Under the pieces are notes generated by a model that was given only the letters and a program-made list of their open reading frames with translations, did not search any database and was not told where the DNA came from. The translations under genes and the position numbers were made by a program. A stretch of DNA of 64,000 nucleotides. It comes from Synechococcus sp. RS9916. Lineage in GTDB: Bacteria; Cyanobacteriota; Cyanobacteriia; PCC-6307; Cyanobiaceae. Positions within the stretch are counted from its first letter, which is position 1. Each line of letters opens with the position of its first letter. Positions 61,601-64,000 of the stretch are shown in pieces. Location of the stretch: the NCBI RefSeq assembly GCF_000153825.1, contig NZ_DS022299.1, positions 2,258,869-2,322,868 on the forward strand. Reading direction: 5' to 3'.

Positions 61601-64000
61601 TCGACTGGATGAACAGTCCATCAGCTCCAATCCCTCGGGTGCTGATGCTGCCGCCGAAGGCCACTGTTACAGCGCCGGCATCACCGCCACCGCCGCCATC
61701 CCCGCCATCGCTGACGCTGGCGCCGAAACTGAAGTCCACATCGGCATCACTGGTGGTGGACCCGCTGATGGCACTGCCACCGGCACCGCCGCCGCCGCCC
61801 ACCGACTGCGCGATCAGACCTGAGGAATGCACCCCCCTGGTGCTGATGTCGCCAAGCAGGAAGACGTTCACGCTGCCGCTATCACCACCGGCACCGCCCT
61901 GGGCTCCAAAACTCATGTTGCTGGACAAGGAACCGCCCGTTCCGCCGCTGACGGCACCTCCGCCTGCCCCACCGCCGCCGCCCACGGATTGAGCCAGAAC
62001 AGCATCGGCGGCTAACCCGGTTGTCTCCACAACAAGGCGCAGTGGGCTGCTGGTGCTGGAGCCGATCTGAACCGATCCGCCGGTGCCGCCGGTGCCGCCA
62101 CTGCCCCCTTCAACCGCGGAGGCTCCGAAGCTGTATTGCGACGACGACACGGTGACACTGCCGGCCATCGAGCTTCCGCCCTGACCACCGCCGCCGCCGA
62201 TGGATTGCGCGTTGAGACCGAGGGCCATCACGCCGCTGGTGCTGATGCGCAGCACGCTGTCGGCGGAGGGGCCTTCCACAATCACGGCTCCTGCCGTTTG
62301 GCCATCCCCGCCGCTGCCGCCCATACCCACTGAGAGGCTGCCGCTGATCGAGCTGCTGTTCTTCGATCCCGAGGCTGAAAGCGATTGCGTGGATCCGCCG
62401 GCACCGCCACCACCACCCACCGATTGGGCCAGAAGGCCAGTGGCTTGGAAGCCCACAGTGCTGATCGAACCCGACACGGTCACCGACACATTGCCGCCGG
62501 TGCCGCCATCCCCTCCATCACCCCCGAAGTCGGCACCCAAGGTCACTGCATCACCACTGCTTGATGCCGAGAGGGAGTAAGAGCTCGTTGAGCCACCTGC
62601 ACCGCCACCGCCGCCAACGGATTGGGCGAGGATGCCGTAGGAAAAAGCACCAGCCGGTAGGAGCAGATCCGGCCTCAGGGTGTTGCCGGTCACGATGACG
62701 CCGCTGGTGGTCAACGCGACATCTCCGGCCGAACTTCCACTCCCGCCAGCACCGCCGAGACTCACACCGCCAGTCACGCTGGTGCTGCCTCCGGCAGACC
62801 CGTTGAGGGTTGTTGTGCTGCCGCCCGTGCCTCCGCCTCCGCCGATTGATTGGGCCACGATCCCAGGCGAATGCTCTCCTTTGGTGGTGATGATCCTGGT
62901 GCTGTTGGTGACAGTTACAGCACCGCCGGTGCCGCCATCGCCCCCAGAGCCGCCGATCGACACAGTGCCGCTGACGCTTGTTCCGCTGCTGGCCGATAGC
63001 CCAAGGGTGCTTGTACTTCCGCCACTTCCGCCGCCGCCGCCCACCGATTGGACGTAAAGGCCTGGGGCAAAGTCCCCCCGGGTGCTGATGCTGCCGCCGC
63101 TATTGATCACAGACACGGAGCTTGCGTTGGCCCCAGTGCCTCCGGAACCACCCACCACGCCTCCGACTGCGACGGATGTCCCGCCTGAGGCTGAGGCCTG
63201 CATGCTTGTGCTTGACCCCCCTTGCCCCCCACCACCGCCGATGCTTTGGGCGATCAGGCCAGCGGAATAGTCCCCCAGGGTGTCGAGCACCATGTTGGTG
63301 AGTGACACCGTCACGGCTCCCCCCGTTCCGCCGTCTCCTCCAGAACCCCCCAATCCGAAGCTGCCGCTGAAGGAGCCATCGCTGGACAGCGACACCGATC
63401 CACTCACGCTCGACCCTCCTTGTCCACCACCACCACCCACGCTTTGCACCAAGAGTGCAGGGGAGTGGCCGATCAGAATCCCCTCAATGCTGCGTCCTGT
63501 CTTGATGGAGCTGTCGCTGAAGGTGAGGCTCACGGATCCTGCGCTGTTGCCGCTTCCTCCGTCTCCTCCCAGGGCAACGGCAACCCCTCCTGACACAACG
63601 CCTGCGGTCATCGAACCCGAGACGGCAGACCCGCCGGCTCCACCGCCACCGCCCACGCTTTGAATCAGAGCCCCTGGGGATGATTCGCCGTGGGTTGTGA
63701 TGTCTCCAGCCAAGGTTGCGCTGACATTGCCGCCGCTTCCGCCAGCTCCACCATCGCCACCGACGGCAACGGAAGCGGAAACGGTGCCTGCAGAGGCAGA
63801 AAGCGAACTACCGCCGGTGCCGCCACCGCCACCAATGCTGCTGACGATCGCGCCCGGTGAGTAGCTGCTGCGGGTTTCGATCGGACCATTGAAGTTGACC
63901 GTGACATCACCAGCGTTTCCACCCGCTCCCGCGCTTCCGCCAATGGAAGGTGCTGCCGCGATCGCTCCACCAGAGATCGCCATGCTGCTGCCGCCGTTTC
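43662..64000 (-). CDS. Giant glycine-rich repeat autotransporter, N-terminus beyond the window
   Basis: One uninterrupted frame of at least 6,778 codons. An ATG at 63983 is not the real start: the five codons upstream (NGGSS) continue the repeat and stay open to the edge. The passenger, from the edge to about 45,700, is built of roughly a hundred units. Each has a core like L-x-x-Q-S-I/V-G-G-G-G-G and a segment like V-T-N-S-G-x-I-x-T-x-G-x-N-S, suggesting stacked beta-helix coils. The linker at about 44,680-44,780 has the RQLSGATSAAFPQVAL element common before autotransporter barrels. The barrel spans about 43,665-44,505 and ends GGGLEWKF with terminal Phe. It should be secreted by type V export and displayed on the surface; adhesion, protection or motility are guesses. 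GC-rich with core codon use, unlike the island. Confidence 0.93.
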   Translation of the reverse strand, partial: NGGSSMAISGGAIAAAPSIGGSAGAGGNAGDVTVNFNGPIETRSSYSPGAIVSSIGGGGGTGGSSLSASAGTVSASVAVGGDGGAGGSGGNVSATLAGDITTHGESSPGALIQSVGGGGGAGGSAVSGSMTAGVVSGGVAVALGGDGGSGNSAGSVSLTFSDSSIKTGRSIEGILIGHSPALLVQSVGGGGGQGGSSVSGSVSLSSDGSFSGSFGLGGSGGDGGTGGAVTVSLTNMVLDTLGDYSAGLIAQSIGGGGGQGGSSTSMQASASGGTSVAVGGVVGGSGGTGANASSVSVINSGGSISTRGDFAPGLYVQSVGGGGGSGGSTSTLGLSASSGTSVSGTVSIGGSGGDGGTGGAVTVTNSTRIITTKGEHSPGIVAQSIGGGGGTGGSTTTLNGSAGGSTSVTGGVSLGGAGGSGSSAGDVALTTSGVIVTGNTLRPDLLLPAGAFSYGILAQSVGGGGGAGGSTSSYSLSASSSGDAVTLGADFGGDGGDGGTGGNVSVTVSGSISTVGFQATGLLAQSVGGGGGAGGSTQSLSASGSKNSSSISGSLSVGMGGSGGDGQTAGAVIVEGPSADSVLRISTSGVMALGLNAQSIGGGGGQGGSSMAGSVTVSSSQYSFGASAVEGGSGGTGGTGGSVQIGSSTSSPLRLVVETTGLAADAVLAQSVGGGGGAGGGAVSGGTGGSLSSNMSFGAQGGAGGDSGSVNVFLLGDISTRGVHSSGLIAQSVGGGGGAGGSAISGSTTSDADVDFSFGASVSDGGDGGGGGDAGAVTVAFGGSISTRGIGADGLFIQSIGGGGGRGGAAISSASSSSSPGQSNSNSSGSSSSSTTSNSSTQTSSSGSVSMGFGGNGGNGGDGGSASLQGLRDITVSTRGTNAAAITVQSVGGGGGRGGAAKSTSTTDGNADFSFGVSAASGGDGGSGGAGGSVTMGSSSSPVSAKASTIGNNAIALLLQSVGGGGGIGGSSQSGASGGNLSTSFAMGGDGGNGGSGGAVNLYADGTYITKGTLSHGVLIQSIGGGGGQGGSATANASPNSSANSDFSFGASAGSGGDGGGGGSAGAISGSISGLIRTLGDSAIGFFSQSVGGGGGAGGAVTSSANTGGSNLSASASFAMGGDGGNGGRGGSINLLVPDGLTVLTGDADAGTGHGSHGILLQSIGGGGGQGGAVVSSSNVSTSSSNTSMSFGLSTGDGGDGGYGANSGSVTLGSNATPASLSVETSGDNAMAVFLQSVGGGGGAGGAVNATTSGGNLSASFAMGGDGGVGGTAGAVSLFADGTYLTRGATSHGILLQSVGGGGGQGGAVTANATPVSSDDSANATFSFGASAALSGSGGRGGNGGRVSASLSGAIRTLGDSAIGLFAQSVGGGGGSSGSVTNVADSGGGELSAATTLSMGGAGGSGGSAGAIQVTTPTTLTVITGDSNAGNSEGSGHGSHGILLQSVGGGGGQGGSVVSGTTAGTSTSNSSFSLGATVATSGSGGAGGAGGRVQLGTSNQRTDLQVQTSGDTAHALFLQSIGGGGGAGGSVNSSSAGGNLSASFAFGGPGGNGGTASDVTVYSDGTFITTGHLSHGVLLQSVGGGGGQGGAVTSNADGTGTANSEYSFGASAVTGGNGAGGGWSGDVTASLSGRIVTTGQGSIGLFAQSIAGGGGAGGSVTSNADGGNANVSAATAFSMGGAGGSGGSAGDVTLLAPEPLTVITGDSNRSSGSGAHAILLQSIGGGGGTAGSVLGSNVSASTANSSVSLGASAAVTTDGGNGGNSGDVSIGTASQPARLNLVTAGDNAHALFLQSVGGGGGSTGTVNSGNTSGNLSASFSMGGAGGDGGQSGRVSAYIDGTLITTGDNSHGVLLQSVGGGGGQGGAVTSNVDSDTTTTIESIYTFGLSVDEDSDADGGNGGLGQQLRGEVTGNVITRGDQSVGVLIQSIGGGGGAGGSVIKTSDSDQASYASSMTTTMGSDGGSGGNGGRVNFSHGRNDSLTVLTSGEASPAVLLQSIGGGGGQAGTVIAKATRSTTTTSLGGGGGDAGAIQVSLGELLIQTSGNNSPGLTLQSIGGGGGAASHTIDDVQNGLVNVNVALGSAGGDGGEGQALSFSSEGGRILTSGAASTALMLQTLGGGGGLATTVAAGTTRSVIDLEGQIGGSGGSGGNAGSINATNSTNLLTTGVNAIGLYAQSIGGGGGGASVSIADAEQRTAVRGSLQIGGSGGSGGSGGDGGSVNLNNSGTIVTTGMQSHGLFGQSIGGGGGRIAIAGGGNSLLNNASVLLGGSGGDGGNSGAVAITNSGSIEVRGEGSYGLGAQSLGGGGGSVSSTSALNLKLGTRGGSGGDAANISITNSAPISTQGPDGIAISALSIGGGGGDAGMTSGSISLGASNGGNGNAGTITITNSGAISTSGINATGVVARSIGGGGGRVTGSVSNSAIQLGNSGGSSGDGGAITITNRGTITTNRRNSAAIAISSIGGGGGEAASNYSTATLGSNDASGDAGAIALTNSATLITEGIDSPALVVQSIGGGGGGVDQITAAAQLGSQAANGSQRGGELQLTNSADLQTERSFAPILMAQSLGGGGGHVSSVGGSATLGSLYSDAGTTLDGASIQLTSKGDLLINKGDYSPALMVQSVGGGGGWVGPVSGALQAGASNSSGSMLGGSINATNQATVVVSGNYSGAISLQSIGGGGGAAGSVVGQANLGSTASSGEQSSGVITFSNRGSILSTGEHSPLINVQSIGAGGGSAGEIGAGNSPIQLGAITLNGSGDGGAVSVTQTGKELISRGNNSAVLRVQSIGGGGGSIASLQTAVTLGGSGTGSGSGGEVSVTNRGLLESHGRNAIGLLAQSIGGGGGIAGLSAGDSITLGGSLSGSGGSVNVTNRGAITTLGINSAALLAQSIGGGGGTVATAGGARTQLGGGNTRNASSDRVSVTNSSTLQTGANGSPALMAQSIAGGGGFIAETSRQSTDTPFSVHLGSTRVGNAEGGMVQLRNSGERLVTLGEISPALVVQSIGGGGGWSLLLSTADAQLGAQAGTTLQGGAVNITNASAISTAGDSSAGAVIQSIGGGGGVVGNAGDSIALGASQVSGTLSAGGVSTTQNGSVITLGKQAAGLVVQSIGGGGGLGASTLGSVQLGQTNSRGSGLSDAGAVRFTGSGDTIQTSGLNAPALVVQSIASGGGWLGSVIGSAVLGSSGAASGTAGAVTVTSEHTQIATEGRNSTALLVQSIGGGGGYTGLTLGDDLVLGANQQGANPGGDVTVTNRSTITTLGLNAAGLMAQSVGGGGGTSATAAGSSIAIGASGSGQANAGNVTVTNQSVIQTAGKGSAALIAQSIAGGGGFISEANGNEDYNLTFGATGNVTGNAGAVTVTSTAAQLSTRGDNAPVFTAQSIGGGGGYALVNAGNRAQTRLGTNGSDGNSSGGNVAVTNRSDLLALGDNSAALTVQSIGGGGGVMASAGGSLQLGATDLGATARGGGITVTNRAAIETQGVTSPAVLVQSIGGGGGSASGSGGTSAQLGTTNSTARTGVSGGDITVNSQGATITTRGQGSAGLVVQSLGGGGGRLGLSNSPSTLGGSSLQTSNGGDVEVSNRANITTLNGGSSALVVQSLAGGGGIIGLTEGTSLQMGGSDLAIANAGAVTLSNSGDLRSFGRSSALLTAQSIGGGGGFTTIANNPVFARTITLGSQGVSDGNAGDVEISNSGRLVSTGTSSSALVVQSIGAGGGIARRLGEKTLDFDLQLGSNDTLDGAGGSISVTNTGAVVTTGDYARPLLAQSIGGGGGWITAEVDASTNALLGATDNNGNTSGGSVSITNRADLTSTGAGAAALVGQSIGGGGGVVGNQAGALSMGSVRGSGRASGGAVTILNTATLATQGNDAPAAFAQSIGGGGGRANNLAGALQMGIVQTTDSLVANGASVSLTNEGARVLTTGQNSGGLIAQSIGGGGGYAGSQTREGLSLGRLGGGTDLISLNDTYVISGGDVSLINTATVTTAGIQSPGLLAQSVGGGGGVAGRLGNDVLRFGMQGAATANSGDVSVSNSGPVATTLRGSSALVAQSIAGGGGFASASDSPAITLGAVQASRATAGSVSVTNTNTLTTLGTGSVALLAQSVGGGGGFLSDVSRSNDQGSGTVLNLGATSSDNSTAGSINVTNSGTRVSTRGDGASALLVQSVGGGGGWTSFDGNQIANGQFGQRGGSGASGGALNIRTSGNVLTLGDDAQGLRLQSIGGGGGASSASINTLRLGSTEAAGDLSGGSITVTNSGTVVTRGANAAAIAVLSLGGGGGTLFGSVDTQADLGASEATGANSNLSGGSVSATNQGAGAFTEGNNAPAMVIQSIGGGGGMVDTVQGAVHLGSSSSAGLQRGGAIAISNDADLQTTGNNSGGLIAQSIGGGGGFTALSSLAGRGEHLILGAALASSNSSASGELTLANTGQIITTGDAAPGLVAQSVGGGGGAVQGLGQASTTRLQLGAKTAINASAGALTLSPIRGLIATAGNRSAAAVIQSIGGGGGWALVDSSTSSNLGSTALTGGSGGAINLIMRGTAQTTGEVSPGVVVQSVGGGGGFAGNTTGTGTLGSRRSSGALDISGSSGLLYPVACPIGSCPEAPVEQALLVDLQGSVTTAGSTSPVLLVQAIGGGGGRLGSVGGDATLGMQDAIGSANGGSIRMISNAGASLSSQGNNSAALMVQSIGGGGGSVNNVGGTLQLGSNGIGDSQGGSITLNGPFQAITLGEESPGVVLQSIGGGGGYASEVAGRSIELGTLSVGDTSAAAVRAISANWQISTEGNNSPGLTLQSIGGGGGVAFTSSASVRMGSKAIGNTSAGLVTLVSKGSSRIQTLGTSSPAVIAQSVGGGGGYVGGDGQGVAAVVRLGSNYRQLGSSGALDLTISRGTRLITSGEESQGVIVQSIGGGGGFTSQNALRMRLGMEGGRGNAGDVTVDNQGTVITLGDRSEGVIAQSIGGGGGTAGSSLSSLVMGAANASGDAGAVVVNNRNGRIQTSGAYSIGVVAQSVGGGGGRVGQASGTMTLGSNDGGGDGGEVTINNANGVIATRGAYAPAYLMQSVGGGGGQVGLGDSNGSGTVVLGGGTEGTYGSGGTLTLVNAGGTLQAEGPFSPGVIHQSIGGGGGWIGNVPEGQVALGGHTTDTSTGADLTLALPFEVLTVGDNSPGVVLQSIGGGGGVVADVGGSVAIGGDVKAGVDASGGSLNYTQLRRSVTTLGDDSPGVVLQSIGGGGGLMGAVNGSVTVGTVSAVRSDVSAGAISASSAAPVTTTGVSSPGVTLQSFGGSGGLVGSAPTSVRVGGDGRGNSSAGAIDFTNTGAVVTTGANSSGVVLQSIGGGGIYTTSSGRATVALGGSVVGQNGSGAINFTNRGSIRTGGTNSAAIVAQSIGGGGGAVFAEPGSTATTVSLGGTTATSNQAATVTLNIQDALNTFGDGSPAVLAQSIGGGGGYAPLTSRAAQVGATTSIGLDGAAVDIVMRANATTHGAASDGVIAQSIGGGGGLVGSTTNSLILGAGSGGHGDAAAVSVRSSQTITTTGEQSIGIAAQSIGAGGGRGGEASGSVTLGADGARGNAAAVTLNLTSLALGNDGSIVTTGAQSPAFVVQSIGGGGGLVFPNTNITSGDLLLGGGNSGTQGRGDGITFTAGRRSRVITTGEGSSGLAYQTIGGGGGYAGNSSANAQLGGTYRGLSSGADLSLSSQVATATSGSNASAMLMQSIGGGGGRVGNIGGNAGLGGSADTVTANSGSLDGHGGALDLTINTALTSSGDRSTTLRAQSIGGGGGVAGSVGGNAALGGLGNGDRSGGTIQLSVDNTVGAGGDHATAIQVQSLGGGGGAVGVVAGDLNLGRISDDLHNGDANAGALSLNLTEGANVFSSGFNSPALIAQSIGGSGGFAASTGGTVQLGSGGLGSRNSEATGSPITWSNAGRISTSGDLSPAVVLQSIGGGGGYTTGGSSVSFSAAGHAGTSTSSGDIEATNTGIISTTGDNSFGVLLQTIGGGGGVAGSSTGAVSLNNTNANSSSGNITFTNSGLISSRGSKAHALIAQTIAGGGGFVFGGVSKDSSETLLDSPTGRSGDITINNSGTISASGTNAVALLFQNATGGAYLYQNPDGHVSAITEGAIDGVAPAGEVIVLNTGTIISSGTGGVGITKSTNGIQHGNLRVDNAKGATIQGGNGPDASAIHLSTIEVERINNRGWIIGGDVGTSPAITGEGGPDEIKNWGIISGDVLIPGLTKNIYNAPGARLEAELVDANGNVTLVQRGLINPKGPYRIGDLNVKANYTTGLTSLYEADLVLRSGETDNLTTHYRADLNGTVELLANQVGQAMPGTFISDGIVNAQEGITIGDLKLIAPQSAVASFGFDLIENRTDLAFKYTVDYTPKGLDPNSTAVGKAVNTIQAAGSTSAFNSTAALIFAQETTKELNSLYRQLSGATSAAFPQVALATGQAFQAEVNETLDSAVLSQLQRCILNVQSLKPGDTYTGDPADCGKWRTWVNAGGSDATTPGSGSSEQSGYSTNAFNTSVGADTLVGDNTLIGIAGRFDNLWTTTTEPTTFGKTEGWSGMLYAKQRLTPSTWLSGSFSAGGFSTDITRQVNIPGYPSTEQGSSSSTAIGGSLRLSHLIATGNQGSLTPSLGLSWLQLNQAQYSETTTSNNTAYVQPGNPLIKTPNPGKASYALTYDAATYNSIPLELGLSYKQPFKAGSTTLIPRISLGYAWDLGDTNRALTARFNSAPKGSFTVDGTPAPSSWFNVGLGLDLAINDRFSIYINGLGQLSPSSTQSINYGGGLEWKF
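43665..44505 (-). other. Autotransporter beta-barrel domain
   Basis: About 280 C-terminal residues with alternating amphipathic strands: GYSTNAFNTSVGADTLVG, LIGIAGRFDNLW, EGWSGMLYAKQRLTPSTWL, GGSLRLSHLIATG, LTPSLGLSWLQLNQ, IPLELGLSYKQPF, IPRISLGYAWDLGD, WFNVGLGLDLAINDRFSIYI and the terminal INYGGGLEWKF. The number of strands and the closing Phe agree with the 12-strand autotransporter pore that threads the passenger to the cell surface. Confidence 0.88.
45880..64000 (-). repeat. Coding tandem repeats with SIGGGGG core
   Basis: In-frame repeats whose DNA shares a conserved block around five GGN codons preceded by an S-I/V codon pair; on the plus strand it reads as CCNCCNCCNCCNCCGATG-like. Units are longer (about 65-80 residues, with added GGSGGDGG-type turns) from about 57,000 to the right edge, and shorter (about 48-60 residues) from about 57,000 down to 45,900. 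Copies differ enough to show long divergence, with local near-identical pairs. Confidence 0.92.
58250..61080 (-). repeat. Higher-order four-unit super-repeat, about 0.83 kb period, four copies
   Basis: Inside the passenger a set of four different units recurs in the same order. One carries xDGTxxTxGxxSHGxLxQ, one RTLGDSAIGxFAQ or similar, one LTVITGDSN with a following SHGILLQ, and one with SGDNAxALFLQ. The DGT marker is encoded at about 60,965-60,994, 60,139-60,165, 59,289-59,318 and 58,461-58,490, giving spacings of about 826, 849 and 828 bases. The last copy (toward 58,250) is the most altered. Confidence 0.85.

Noticed and set aside
60997-61992. Long proline-rich plus-strand frames opposite the giant gene (this one 331 codons, many others from 44 to 63.6 kb)
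   Set aside because: They mirror the GGN repeat codons (CCN on the other strand) and repeat with the same period; no independent start signals or domains.
63983-64000. ATG 63983 as the true start of the giant protein
   Set aside because: The preceding codons encode NGGSS and no stop is seen, and what follows is repeat sequence without signal peptide; the start is outside the window.
45880-64000. CRISPR-like regular repeats
   Set aside because: The regular spacing comes from coding repeats in one open frame; units vary in sequence and length and there are no cas genes.

Overview
The window looks like a marine or brackish picocyanobacterium (Synechococcus/Cyanobium type). The evidence is a selenophosphate synthase fused behind an FAD-dependent NADH-dehydrogenase-like domain, an arrangement known from cyanobacteria, and full HIP1 octamers (GCGATCGC) in the GC-rich flanks. 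There is also an outer-membrane protein ending in Phe, and many genes lack a Shine-Dalgarno sequence. No tRNA, rRNA, CRISPR array or insertion sequence was seen, and no gene-free stretch exceeds about 170 bases.

Layout. (1) 1-9.9 kb is GC-rich core-like DNA: a multi-pass membrane protein running off the left edge, PcrA/UvrD helicase, a DxD glycosyltransferase, a sulfotransferase, a conserved hypothetical, and the SelD fusion. (2) About 9.9-43.65 kb is an AT-rich surface-polysaccharide island. Its left part, on the minus strand, carries an outer-membrane protein, GalE, a Wzz/Wzc-like copolymerase without a working kinase domain, and a Wza-like export protein. A divergent intergenic region at 14.26-14.43 kb separates it from a long plus-strand run that starts with a WbaP-like initiating transferase. 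Next comes a compact operon that reads as the GDP-sugar route to CMP-legionaminic acid (ptmE-ptmF-legF-ptmA-acyltransferase-legB-legC-formyltransferase-legI-legG). It is followed by a PglK-like ABC flippase, methyltransferases, several glycosyltransferases and a Wzy/EpsG-like polymerase. Two minus-strand blocks (33.66-36.77 and 41.04-42.83 kb) interrupt the plus-strand run. At its right end a sugar-phosphate isomerase, HAD phosphatase and HpcH/HpaI aldolase meet, tail to tail, a KdsB-like CMP-transferase. Together these suggest a second 3-deoxy-ulosonic acid made by an aldolase instead of a PEP-dependent synthase. (3) 43.66-64.0 kb is one GC-rich minus-strand frame of at least 6,778 codons, a giant glycine-rich repeat protein with a C-terminal autotransporter beta-barrel. 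Its start lies beyond the right edge.

How the parts work together. The island can supply an activated nonulosonic acid, probably with an N-formyl or N-acyl group, and perhaps a second CMP-activated ulosonate. It also encodes lipid-linked initiation, glycosyl transfer, flipping, polymerisation and export across both membranes. Next to it lies an enormous autotransported surface protein, so the region is devoted to the cell envelope exterior.

Most unusual signals: a plus-strand pyrimidine bias across 25.4-43.6 kb that holds regardless of gene direction and seems to shape protein composition; the aldolase-based ulosonate module; the formyltransferase inside the legionaminate operon; and the hierarchical repeats of the giant autotransporter.
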